Below the pieces are notes generated by a model. The model searched no databases. It was not told the origin of the DNA and was given only the letters and a program-made list of their open reading frames with translations. The position numbers and the translations under genes were made by a program. Shown one piece after another: positions 24,158 to 31,916 of a stretch of 64,000 nucleotides of DNA. Numbering within the stretch: the stretch's first letter is position 1; each line of letters begins with the position of its first letter. The stretch spans positions 62,001 through 126,000 of the forward strand of contig NZ_BNBI01000018.1 of the NCBI RefSeq assembly GCF_014655295.1. Reading direction: 5' to 3'. The stretch comes from Streptomyces fumanus (GTDB lineage: Bacteria; Actinomycetota; Actinomycetes; Streptomycetales; Streptomycetaceae).

Positions 24158-25708
24158 TCAGCGGGTGCGGCGGCGGGCGAGCAGGAGGGCCGCGGCGCCG
24201 AGCGCCAGCAGGCTCCGGGAAGGCCGGGTGGGGCGCTGGCCGCCCATCGAGGGGGGCGTCCGCGGCTCGTGGACGTGCAGCGCGAACTGCCGGTTCGAGA
24301 CGTCCCCGAGGATCGTGCGCACCTGCTCGGGACTGGTGACGGTGGCGAGCAGCATCTCCATGGAGTTGCGGGCGAACTGGTTGCGGCTCAGGAACTCGCG
24401 GCCCAGCGTGAACAGGATCCTCGGCACCTCGCCCTCGAACACCTCCGAGAGCGTGATCTCCGGGGCCAGGTGCCGGACCGAACCGTCCAGGTTGGCGAAG
24501 GACTTGCCCAGCAGCGACACCGCCGGCGGGGAGCCGATGCCCCGCTTGGTCGCCTTGGCCAGCACGGTGGTCAGCGCCACGCCGAAGTTGAGCTCCTCCA
24601 GGGACAGCCGGGAGACCTTGGGGACGAAGGCGGCCATGTCGGCGGTGAACGCGGGCATGTTGGCCCACGGCGTCATCCGGCCCATCTCGGCCCAGTGCTG
24701 CGCCAGCCCGGCCCCGTCGTTCTGCGCCAGCGTCATGAACAGGGGCAGCAGTTGCAGACTGGTCCGCCGGTCCAGGCGGCCGACCATGCCCCAGTCGATG
24801 AGGGTGGCGGGCCCGCCGGGGGCGACGAAGACGTTCCCGGCGTGCGGGTCGGCGTGGAAGAAGCGGTGCACGAAGTACCCGTGGTACATGAACCGCAGCA
24901 GGTCCTTGCCGATGTCGATGCGCTCGCTGTCGGTGAAGTGGTCCGGGTCGATGTGCCGCACCGAGGTGCCCGCCGCCAGCGACTGGACCAGCACCCGGGG
25001 GCTGGCGTGCAGCACCCGGGGCACCGCCAGATTGCGGAAGGCACGGACGTGCCGGCGGGCCTCGTCCATGTTGCGGGCCTCGCCGGTGAAGTCCAGCTCC
25101 GGTTCCATCGCGTCGAAGACCGATCCGAGCATCGCCTCGACGTCGATGACCTCGTTGAACCGGGGTGCGACCCGGGCCACGATCCGGGCGGCGCGGCGCA
25201 TCAGCGCCATGTCGGCGAGGACGCCCTCGCGGATGCCGGGCCGCTGGATCTTCACCACGGCGGGCCGGCCGCCGGGCATGACCACCCGGTAGACCTGGGC
25301 GAGGGACGCGGCACCGAGCGGCCGTACGGTCTCGATGTCGTCGAAGCGCAGCTTCCAGTCCGGCCCGAGGTCCTGGGCCAGCACCGGCTCGAACTCCGAG
25401 AACGGCTGGACGTCCACCTGGTCGTGCAGGTTCTGCAGCTCCTCCCGGATGGAGTCGGGCACCATGTCGGGCCGGGTGGACAGGATCTGGCCGAGCTTGA
25501 CGTAGAAGGGGCCGAGGCTCTCCAGCGCCTGCCGGACCGCCTTGGCCCGGCGCCGCTCGGTCCCCTCGGCGTCCGGCGGGTACGCGTCCGGGGGCCCGGC
25601 CTCCCGTCGGCGGCGACGCACCTTGGTGGCCTGGCCGACCTCGTCGGCGACCAGGCTGCCCAGCACCTTGACGACGAGACGCAACCGGTCGCCGACGGCA
25701 GACGGCAT
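24158..25708 (-). CDS. ABC1/UbiB atypical kinase family protein
   Basis: This 516-residue protein is a UbiB/ADCK-type atypical kinase. It has the KxGQ motif (KLGQ at residues 71-74), the Ala/Ser-rich loop PLGAASLAQVY in place of a Gly-rich loop, ADPHAGNVF (catalytic loop) and LIDWGMVG (metal motif). A C-terminal hydrophobic stretch (LLALGAAALLLA) with basic residues would anchor it to the membrane. UbiB proteins support quinone or other lipid metabolism. ATG 25708 has GAGGAGGAG upstream; longer readings run into the repeat-rich gap. It precedes the methyltransferase on the same strand, so the two may share a transcript. Confidence 0.92.
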   Translation of the reverse strand: MPSAVGDRLRLVVKVLGSLVADEVGQATKVRRRRREAGPPDAYPPDAEGTERRRAKAVRQALESLGPFYVKLGQILSTRPDMVPDSIREELQNLHDQVDVQPFSEFEPVLAQDLGPDWKLRFDDIETVRPLGAASLAQVYRVVMPGGRPAVVKIQRPGIREGVLADMALMRRAARIVARVAPRFNEVIDVEAMLGSVFDAMEPELDFTGEARNMDEARRHVRAFRNLAVPRVLHASPRVLVQSLAAGTSVRHIDPDHFTDSERIDIGKDLLRFMYHGYFVHRFFHADPHAGNVFVAPGGPATLIDWGMVGRLDRRTSLQLLPLFMTLAQNDGAGLAQHWAEMGRMTPWANMPAFTADMAAFVPKVSRLSLEELNFGVALTTVLAKATKRGIGSPPAVSLLGKSFANLDGSVRHLAPEITLSEVFEGEVPRILFTLGREFLSRNQFARNSMEMLLATVTSPEQVRTILGDVSNRQFALHVHEPRTPPSMGGQRPTRPSRSLLALGAAALLLARRRTR

Positions 25709-25783
25709 GGCGGACTCCTCCTCGATCGGCGAAACGGCCGGCGGCACGCGGTCCGTCCGGGTCACACGGGCGCCCGGCACCCC

Positions 25784-25825
25784 ACCGGCCGCGCACGGGC
25801 GCCGACCGGCCGCGCACGGGCGCCG
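25784..25825. repeat. Exact 21-bp tandem duplication
   Basis: The 21-bp unit starting ACCGGCCGCGCACGGGCGCC occurs at 25784-25804 and again, without change, at 25805-25825. Related decayed copies follow to about 25910. Located upstream of the UbiB-like gene. Confidence 0.85.
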
Positions 25826-25980
25826 CACGCGCCGGTACGCGCTCGCGGGCGCCGGGCGCGCACCGGGTACGCGGTGGGCACACACCAGGAACGCGCCGGG
25901 CACGCGCCGGGCCCCGGTGGGCGCGCGGCGTGCGGACGCCGCCGGGCGCCGGACAGGCCGGGGCGCCCTTGCGGCGCGCG

Positions 25981-26023
25981 CCGGGCCGCCGGACGGGGAC
26001 GCGGGTCCCGCCCGGCGGCCCGG
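25981..26023 (-). terminator. Strong hairpin downstream of the repeat-protein gene
   Basis: CCGGGCCGCCGG (25981-25992) pairs perfectly with CCGGCGGCCCGG (26012-26023). After one mismatch CGGG/CCCG extends the stem to 16 bp plus. It lies about 30 bp past the stop of the leftward low-complexity gene and is its probable terminator. Confidence 0.75.
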
Positions 26024-26052
26024 CGGTCGCGACCCGCACCGTCGCCTTCCGG

Positions 26053-26778
26053 TTACTGCTGGGGCTTCTGCTGCTGGTGCGGCTGGTGCTGCTGACCGCC
26101 GGTGAGGCCGGACATGGTCTCCCCGAGCCCCTGCGCGGCCTTGGACGCCTGGCTCAGCCCGGCCGCCGCCTGATCCGCGACCTGCCCGGCCGCCTGCGCG
26201 GCCGCCTGACCGATCTGGCCCGGTGCGGCGGCGACCTGCCCGGCCAACTGGCCGGCCTGGCCCCCCAACTGGCCGAGCTGACCCGGCAGCCCACCGCCCC
26301 CCGGGCCGTACGGGTACTGGTACGGCAGCCCGGCCATCTGCCCCAGCCCGCCCGCCAACTGGCCGTAGCCGCCCAGCGCCTGGAACCCGGCGAGCGGGTT
26401 CCCGCCCCCCAGGGCGCCCAGCGTCTGGAGCGTGGCCAGCGGGTTGGAGCCCAGCGCACCGCTGTTGAGCAACTGGAGCACGGCCAGCGGATTGGCCCCG
26501 CTCGCGGCCAGCAACTGCAGCACCGCCAGCGGGTTGGTGTTCCCGCCGCCGAGCAGGGCCAGCCCGGCGGCCGGGTTGAGGGCACCGGAGAGACCGCCGA
26601 GCAGGTCCCCGGGCAGCCCGCTCACCGACCGGCGCGAGCCCTTCCTCTTCCGGTCGTCCCGGTCGTCGTCGTCATCGTCGTCGTCGCGGTTGAGCAGGTC
26701 GTCGACCATGTCCTTCCAGTTGTCGGTGACGCCGCCGACGAAGTCCCGCATAATGTCCTGGATGTTTTTCCCGCTCAT
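26053..26778 (-). CDS. Low-complexity protein with Asp tract and NPLA repeats, function unknown
   Basis: This 241-residue protein matches no family I know. Residues 1-31 look like a short amphipathic helical head. Residues 32-39 are eight consecutive Asp, followed by a basic RDDRKRKGSRR patch. Residues 68-139 contain five copies of a 13-16 residue repeat, NPxAxLxLL...G (starts at Asn68, 82, 96, 112 and 127), with core NPLAVLQLL. Residues 140-200 are Gly/Gln/Leu-rich (GQLGQLGGQAGQLAGQ) and the C-terminus is a QQHQPHQQQ run. No signal peptide or clear membrane segment. Codon use and strand support a real gene. It follows the ECF sigma gene by 69 bp, has GAAGGGA before ATG 26778, and could be a target or partner of that sigma factor. 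Confidence 0.75.
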   Translation of the reverse strand: MSGKNIQDIMRDFVGGVTDNWKDMVDDLLNRDDDDDDDDRDDRKRKGSRRSVSGLPGDLLGGLSGALNPAAGLALLGGGNTNPLAVLQLLAASGANPLAVLQLLNSGALGSNPLATLQTLGALGGGNPLAGFQALGGYGQLAGGLGQMAGLPYQYPYGPGGGGLPGQLGQLGGQAGQLAGQVAAAPGQIGQAAAQAAGQVADQAAAGLSQASKAAQGLGETMSGLTGGQQHQPHQQQKPQQ

Positions 26779-26847
26779 GGTTGTGTTCCCTTCGCGTTGT
26801 CGTCCGGTGATCTGGCGGTTGCCATTCCTCGGGGCACGGTGATGAAT

Positions 26848-27372
26848 TCACACCGCACGGCCCTCCAGAGATTGCGAGCACGCGGTCCGAAGCCGTGCCC
26901 GACCTCTGGTGAAAGCGGCTTCAGCCGATTTCAGCGAGATATTGTGCATACGGGCGAATTCCGCAGTGGAAATCCCCGCGGCGCGTGCGAGTATGACTTC
27001 CTGCTCCCGGCCGCGCAGTTGCCTGACCTGGCTCAGCAGCCATCTGCCGAAATCCTCGTCACAGACGTCCTCCTCGGTCGTCAGGGGCGCATCGATCAGT
27101 GCCGCCCGCTGCAACAACCTGCTGCGACGGTCCATGTCACGGTAGAAGTCGATGCAGAGGCGAAGCGCCACGGACGTCAGAAAAGGACCGAGCCGATTTC
27201 TGTCCAACGTGGCGTGGGCGGCAGCGCGGGCCATGGTTTCCTGTACGCAGTCCTCGGCGTCCTGGAAACTCGGCAGTCGTCGTCGAACCAACCGCATGAG
27301 GCGGTCCTGATGCTGGAAGATTTCTTCCCAGGAGCATGCAGCGGGCGATTGGCAGGTGGAATGTGGTGCCAT
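26848..27372 (-). CDS. ECF-type RNA polymerase sigma factor
   Basis: This 174-residue protein has sigma region 2 (WEEIFQHQDRLMRLV, DAEDCVQETMARAAAH, LTSVALRLCIDFYRD) and region 4 (LRGREQEVILARAAGISTAEFARMHNISLKSAEAAFTRGRARLR). No anti-sigma gene is adjacent. The gene uses more A/T-ending codons than its neighbours, and the 150 bp upstream are also less GC-rich, suggesting acquisition or weak selection for codon use. It sits between the halogenase-like gene and the Asp/NPLA repeat protein, all leftward, so a common transcript is possible. The ribosome site before ATG 27372 is weak. Confidence 0.9.
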   Translation of the reverse strand: MAPHSTCQSPAACSWEEIFQHQDRLMRLVRRRLPSFQDAEDCVQETMARAAAHATLDRNRLGPFLTSVALRLCIDFYRDMDRRSRLLQRAALIDAPLTTEEDVCDEDFGRWLLSQVRQLRGREQEVILARAAGISTAEFARMHNISLKSAEAAFTRGRARLRTACSQSLEGRAV

Positions 27373-27522
27373 TGTGGATTGCAGCCCGTTGTCTCTCGGT
27401 TTCAGGCAGATGAATCGGAAGCCGATTTTTTCTTTCTTCGGCTGAGATTTTCCTACCCGAGTATTTGGGGCGGCAAACCGGAATGTGGTCCTCCGATATG
27501 CTGGGCGAATGACTTTTCGGTA
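27373..27522. promoter_or_regulatory. AT-richer spacer upstream of the ECF sigma gene
   Basis: Compared with the ~74% GC surroundings, this 150-bp gap between the halogenase-like stop and the sigma start is clearly poorer in GC, with T-runs such as GATTTTTTCTTTC. AGCCGA and TCGGCT flank that T-run (about 27421-27446) and could form a small hairpin. A sigma promoter is likely here, but I cannot assign -35 and -10 boxes with confidence. Confidence 0.45.
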
Positions 27523-29322
27523 TTATTTCCCGGTGCCGCGTTCCTCCCCGGGCCGCGGCCCGGCCGTGGTGCGCGGCGCCGGCCGCCGCGTCCAGTCACG
27601 GTTCCAGTTGACCCACATGTCCCGTACGGTCTGCTGCACCTGGCCGACGCCGCCGCGCAGCTCGGTGGCGCACGTCTGCACCGCCTCCTTGCCGATCAGG
27701 CGGGCGCCGCCGGTGAAGTAGGCGCCGCGGACGTGCCGGGGGGAGCGGAACTTGCCCCACAGCAGGACCTTCATCAGCGGCCACAGCGTGAACGCCCCGG
27801 CGGGGCAGCGGTTCTCCGGGTCGAGGGTGCCCCACACGGCCGGGCACAGCCCGCTCTCGCGCAGCAGCTCGTAGATCCGCGCGACGGTCCGCTCCTTGCT
27901 GGCCTCGCCCGCGCGGTAGGCGAGCACGGCGTCCCGCGACTGCTCGAACAGCCGCTCCACCCAGGGGTTGTCGACGCCCTGCAGCCCCCGGTACGGCGGC
28001 AGTTCGAGCATGTCGAAGCTGGCGCGGTCGCCGCTCTTGTCGAAGGCGACGGCGGCCTGGTTCTGGGCGTTGGTGCCGTACAGCGTGGTGATGATCCACA
28101 CCCGGATCCAGGCGTTCCACAGGTCGAAGTCGTCGAAGGAGATGTAGCTGCACGCCACCAGGTCGTCGTAGAAGCGGAACATCCGCTTGGTCCAGTGCTC
28201 CAGGTACGCGAAGCGGGCGGTGTCGAAGTCGTTCTGCCGCACCGCGTCGATGAGCCGGTGGCCGAGCGCGTTGAGGGACATCACCGTGACGGCGAGCCCG
28301 CTGGAGAACAGCGGGTCGATGAAGTCGCTGGCGTGCGGCAGCAGGCACCAGCGGTCGCCGACGACCTGCTGCGAGGAGAACTGGGTCCGGTCGGTCGACA
28401 CGTACGGCCGCACCGCCCGGGCGTGCTCGAACTGCCGCGCCACCGTGGGGAACCGGCGCACCTGCTGCCAGAACTCGTCCTCGGCGGAGACGCCCTCGGG
28501 CCGCGGATAGGCGTCGAGGTCGAGGTTGACGCCGACGCTGCACAGCTCGCTGGTGCTCGTGGAGTGGTTGTCGAACGGGATCACCCAGATCCAGCCGCCC
28601 CGGAACACATGGTGCAGCGTGCCCTCGCTGAATGGGCTGGTCATCCCGTGCTGTTCGCGCGGCGGCGCCACGGTGTCGTAGGGCCGCACCCCCACCATGT
28701 GCGTGAAGACGGTCCGCGAGCGCGTCCGGTACGGCGGCTCCTGCCGCAGCCCCAGGCGCTCGGGCAGCACGGCCCGCATCCCGCCCGCGTCGACCACGTA
28801 CGACGCCCGGAAGGAGCCCTTGTCCCGGGTGACCAGGGTGGCCCGGTCCTCCTCGAACTTCACGTCGTCGACGAGGGTGTGGGTGTACGCGGTGACGCCG
28901 TACGAGACGGCGACGTGGAACATGTACGCGTCCACGTCCTGCCGGAAGAAGTGCGAGTCCGGGCCGAGCGGCGGTCCCCAGGTCGGGTTCTGGTTGCACT
29001 CGTCGGCCCGGGCGGGCTCGCCCTCCCGGTGGTACACGAAGCCGAAGTTCCGCTTCACTCCGCAGTTCGAGGACACATGCCGGCGCAGCGCCCCGTTGGT
29101 CGCCAGGTGCCCGATCTCGGGCACGTCGTACCGCTGGGCCAGTACCCGCAGGCCGAACGTGGTCTCGGGGACGGTGGACTCCCCGATGGCGAACCGAGGG
29201 TGCCCGCTGCCCTCCAGCAGCAGCGTGCGGACGCCGTGCCGGGCGAGGATCGCCCCGAGCATGGTGCCGCCGATGCCCCCTCCGACGATGGCGACGTCGA
29301 ACTCCCGCTGGTCCTCTTGCAT
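27523..29322 (-). CDS. Flavin-dependent halogenase-like FAD oxidoreductase
   Basis: This 599-residue flavoprotein shows halogenase hallmarks. The FAD site GGGIGG is at residues 14-19, GESTVPETT at 47-55 (halogenases have GEST-P), a candidate catalytic lysine is Lys90 in GVKRNFGFVYHRE, and the diagnostic WxWxIP motif is WIWVIP at 244-249. Length and long C-terminal region resemble the CmlS-like branch acting on aliphatic or tethered substrates more than tryptophan halogenases. Lacking a proven substrate, an oxidase of the geranylgeranyl-reductase superfamily is the alternative. GAAAGGA precedes ATG 29322. It is 48 bp after the HD-domain gene, almost certainly the same operon. Confidence 0.82.
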   Translation of the reverse strand: MQEDQREFDVAIVGGGIGGTMLGAILARHGVRTLLLEGSGHPRFAIGESTVPETTFGLRVLAQRYDVPEIGHLATNGALRRHVSSNCGVKRNFGFVYHREGEPARADECNQNPTWGPPLGPDSHFFRQDVDAYMFHVAVSYGVTAYTHTLVDDVKFEEDRATLVTRDKGSFRASYVVDAGGMRAVLPERLGLRQEPPYRTRSRTVFTHMVGVRPYDTVAPPREQHGMTSPFSEGTLHHVFRGGWIWVIPFDNHSTSTSELCSVGVNLDLDAYPRPEGVSAEDEFWQQVRRFPTVARQFEHARAVRPYVSTDRTQFSSQQVVGDRWCLLPHASDFIDPLFSSGLAVTVMSLNALGHRLIDAVRQNDFDTARFAYLEHWTKRMFRFYDDLVACSYISFDDFDLWNAWIRVWIITTLYGTNAQNQAAVAFDKSGDRASFDMLELPPYRGLQGVDNPWVERLFEQSRDAVLAYRAGEASKERTVARIYELLRESGLCPAVWGTLDPENRCPAGAFTLWPLMKVLLWGKFRSPRHVRGAYFTGGARLIGKEAVQTCATELRGGVGQVQQTVRDMWVNWNRDWTRRPAPRTTAGPRPGEERGTGK

Positions 29323-29370
29323 GTGTACGGTCCTTTCGCGACGACAGAGCGAGGTGCCGGGCCCGGCGGT

Positions 29371-30021
29371 TCACCGTGCGGTGGAGGCCGGGCCCGGCCG
29401 CACCCGGCGCAGCCCGCAGGCCGCCACCCGGGCGAAGAAGGTGACGGCGAACAGCGGCGTCGGCGCCGGCGCGGTGACCATCCGCCGCTCACCGGGCAGC
29501 CGGCGCTCGCCGCGTCCGGTGACGTCCAGCCAGACACCGAAGTGCAGCAGCCGCGCCTCGGGCCCGGCGTTCCGCGGGGGAAACGGCCGCATGTGCTCGC
29601 GCACCGCGCGGGTGAGGGCCGCCCGCCGGGCGTCGTCCACCTTCCGCTCGGCCAGGAACCGGTCGAGCAACTCGGCGGAGCGGCGCGGGAATCCACCGCG
29701 CCCGAGCGGCGCCCACCCCACCAGCCCGGTGTCGTGGAACGCCACGGCGGCCAGCAGCCCGGGTCGGTCGAACCGCGTCCCCTCGGCCTGCGCCCAGGCG
29801 TCGGCCAGCAGGAACACGCGCAGCGAGTGCAGCGCCAGTTGGGTCGGCAGCAGCCGGGCCATCTCCGTGAGGGCGGCGCTGCCCAGGGGATCGCCGAGCT
29901 GCTTCGCCAGCGCCGGCCGCGCCAGCAGCGGGCGCCACGCCTTCGGCAGCGCCTCCGGTGGCACCGGATCCCGGCCGGTGGCACCGCCTCCGGAACCGGG
30001 CCCGTCGGGCCGTGCGGCCAT
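29371..30021 (-). CDS. HD-domain protein (phosphohydrolase/hydratase-like)
   Basis: This 216-residue protein, read from ATG 30021 with an AGGGGG ribosome site, has an HD metal-binding pattern: His65 (LALHSLRVF), His96-Asp97 (VAFHDTGLVG), His143 (REHMRP) and Asp166 (FGVWLDVTG). The spacing resembles cyanamide-hydratase-like HD proteins, with HSxRVxxxA, HDxG and W-D elements. The substrate is not predictable; a hydrolytic or hydratase step on the halogenase substrate or product is possible. First gene of the leftward group HD, halogenase-like, sigma, repeat protein. Confidence 0.75.
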   Translation of the reverse strand: MAARPDGPGSGGGATGRDPVPPEALPKAWRPLLARPALAKQLGDPLGSAALTEMARLLPTQLALHSLRVFLLADAWAQAEGTRFDRPGLLAAVAFHDTGLVGWAPLGRGGFPRRSAELLDRFLAERKVDDARRAALTRAVREHMRPFPPRNAGPEARLLHFGVWLDVTGRGERRLPGERRMVTAPAPTPLFAVTFFARVAACGLRRVRPGPASTAR

Positions 30022-30389
30022 GGCCAACCCCCTGTGTCGACGGCGGCACTGGGGCGCCACCGGTCGCGTCGTCCTTCTCACCCGTCTTTACGCTCGGATT
30101 CGGCTTCCCCCCTCCGCCGGCTCCCGGCTCCGCGCGACCTGTCCGGTCTTCGCCCTCCCGTCGCGCGGTCCGCCGGCGCCCGGCCAACCAGCCGTTTTTC
30201 CGGCGGAGTTGGCAGGTGAGACGCCCGGGAGCCCCGCATGGGTGGGATGCGACGACGCTTTCCGGCCACCTGCGGGACGTGCCGGGGTGAACTCCCTGGC
30301 GCGCGGGGCCCGCCGCACGCCCCGGGCGTGCGAGTCGGCACCCGTTCGAGGGAGTTCCGCTCCGGTGCCGGGCCGGGAAGGCTCTGTCC
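30022..30389. promoter_or_regulatory. Divergent intergenic region with a spaced inverted repeat
   Basis: These 368 bp separate the leftward HD-halogenase operon from the rightward SRPBCC gene and must contain promoters for both. GAACTCCCT (30289-30297) is repeated inverted as AGGGAGTTC (30349-30357), 9 of 9 bases, with 51 bp between arms; that may be a pair of operator half-sites or a weak stem. I could not assign promoter boxes. No gene is evident. Confidence 0.5.
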
Positions 30390-30923
30390 GTGATCGCCGT
30401 GCTCAAGGTCCATGAACGCCCGCTGTCCGTCCCGCCGGAGACCGTCGGGGAGCTGATCGACTCCCTCGGCGGCCGCGACGACCGGCTCTGGCCGCCCGAG
30501 TGGCCGCCCGTCCGCTTCGACGGCCCGCTGGCCGTCGGCGTGCCCGGCGGCCACGGACTGGTGCGGTACGTGGTGAGCGACTACGTCCCCGGGCGGTGGG
30601 TGCGGTTCCGCTTCACCGGTCCCCGGGGCTTCGAGGGCTTCCACGAGTTCGGGGTCGAGCGCGTCGACGCCGGGCGCTCGGTGCTGCGCCACACCCTGGT
30701 GGTCCGGCCGCGCGGCCCCCGCTGGCCGGTCTGGTCGCTGTTCTTCCGGCCCCTGCACGACGCCGTCTTCCTCGACGGCCTCGACCGCGCGGAGCGCACC
30801 CTGACCGGCCGGGTGGCCCGCCCCCGCCGGTGGAGCCCGTACGTACGGCTGCTGCGGGCCGCGTCCGTCCGGCTCGCCCCCGAGCTGGGCGCCGAGGCGC
30901 GCGGTACGCAGGGCAGAGAGTGA
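30390..30923 (+). CDS. SRPBCC family protein
   Basis: This 177-residue protein has a START-like pattern: PPETVGELIDSLGGRDDRLWPP, VRYVVSDYVPGRWVRFRFTGPRGFEGFHEF in the beta sheet (motifs only), RHTLVVRP, and a C-terminal helix with FLDGLDRAER. The function is not readable. Relatives occur as stand-alone Streptomyces proteins and may bind hydrophobic ligands. It starts with GTG 30390; the ribosome site GGGAAGG is a little distant. It lies divergent from the halogenase group and 123 bp before the lipase gene. Confidence 0.75.
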   Translation: MIAVLKVHERPLSVPPETVGELIDSLGGRDDRLWPPEWPPVRFDGPLAVGVPGGHGLVRYVVSDYVPGRWVRFRFTGPRGFEGFHEFGVERVDAGRSVLRHTLVVRPRGPRWPVWSLFFRPLHDAVFLDGLDRAERTLTGRVARPRRWSPYVRLLRAASVRLAPELGAEARGTQGRE

Positions 30924-31046
30924 ACCCTGGTCACTCGATGGGCGGAATTCGTTCCCCCGGACGAGGGATCGTCATGGCGTTCGCCGGACGTGAGACTGGG
31001 GAGTCCGAGAAGTCCAGCCGGATTTCCTTCAGCGAAGAAGACGCCC

Positions 31047-31916
31047 ATGAGTGCTTGCGACCCGCCGCTTCCCGGACCGAACGCGCCGAACCGCGGCACC
31101 GACGTCTTCGGGACCCTCTACCTCGGGTCGCCCCTCATCGAGGTCGCCGGTGCCGTCGTCATCGCCACCGTCGACGTCCCGGCCGGCGAGGACGACTGGA
31201 CCAAGCCGCTGACCGAGGAGCACCCGCGCCCCGTGGTGCTGGTCCACGGCACCTTCGGCAACCGCGGCTACACCTGGACCTCGGCCGCGCCCCTGCTGCG
31301 GCAGCACGGGTACCGCGTCTTCCGCCTGGACTACGGCCAGTACGGCAACCCGCTGATCTTCGGCCTCGGCGACATCAAGCGGTCGGCGCGGCAGCTCGGC
31401 GAGTTCGTCGACGAGGTGCTGCGGCGCACCGGCGCGCAGCAGGTCGACATCGTCGGCTTCTCGCAGGGCGGCATGATGCCGCGCTACTACCTCAACGCCC
31501 TGGGCGGCGCCCCCAAGGTGCACACCCTCGTCGGCATCGCGCCCAGCAACCACGGCGTCACCGCCCAGGGCCTGATGAACCTCGCCCGGCAGATCACCGG
31601 CGCCAGGGAACTCGTCGAGCAGGGCGCCGTCGGGACGGTCGTGCCGGCCTGGCCGCAGCTCCAGCACGACCACCCCTTCCAGCGCGAACTGGCCGCCCTC
31701 GGCGAGACCACCCCGGGCGTCCGGCACACCGTGATCGCCACCGCCTACGACGACGTGGTCACGCCGTACACCTCGTGCGCGCTGGCGCCGGCCGAGGGCG
31801 TCGAGGTGCGCAACATCGTGCTCCAGGACCTCGACCCCGCCGACCGCACCCCGCACGTGAGCATGCCCTACAACGCGACCGTGCTCAGCGAGGTGCTGGC
31901 GGCGCTGGACGGCTGA
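31047..31916 (+). CDS. Lipase_2-type triacylglycerol lipase/esterase
   Basis: This 289-residue alpha/beta hydrolase matches the EstA/LipB-type lipase class 2 family: VLVHGTFGNRGYTWTSAAPLL (oxyanion-loop HG), then the nucleophile elbow GFSQGG (Ser in VGFSQGGMMPRYYL), and a C-terminal HVSMPYN with the probable catalytic His and TAYDDVVTPY with the Asp. No classical signal peptide is visible, so location is uncertain although many relatives are secreted. ATG 31047 follows GAAGAAG. Its 3' end overlaps by 49 bp the end of the convergent hydrolase gene. Confidence 0.88.
   Translation: MSACDPPLPGPNAPNRGTDVFGTLYLGSPLIEVAGAVVIATVDVPAGEDDWTKPLTEEHPRPVVLVHGTFGNRGYTWTSAAPLLRQHGYRVFRLDYGQYGNPLIFGLGDIKRSARQLGEFVDEVLRRTGAQQVDIVGFSQGGMMPRYYLNALGGAPKVHTLVGIAPSNHGVTAQGLMNLARQITGARELVEQGAVGTVVPAWPQLQHDHPFQRELAALGETTPGVRHTVIATAYDDVVTPYTSCALAPAEGVEVRNIVLQDLDPADRTPHVSMPYNATVLSEVLAALDG

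Larger units (their letters stand above)
25709..26052. other. Non-coding GC-rich spacer with tandem repeats and a terminator
   Basis: These 344 bp lie between the UbiB-like gene start and the stop of the low-complexity protein gene, both leftward. The left part contains degenerate GCGC(A/C)GGGCGCC-like repeats, including an exact 21-bp tandem pair (25784-25825). The right part contains a strong hairpin (25981-26023). No plausible gene reads through it. Confidence 0.7.

Noticed and set aside
27485..27721. Small rightward ORF across the halogenase 3' end
   Set aside because: Basic, low-complexity product without ribosome site, antisense to the halogenase-like gene.
27523..29322. Geranylgeranyl reductase or simple monooxygenase
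   Set aside because: WIWVIP plus GEST and the placed Lys90 fit flavin halogenases better, although function is unproven.
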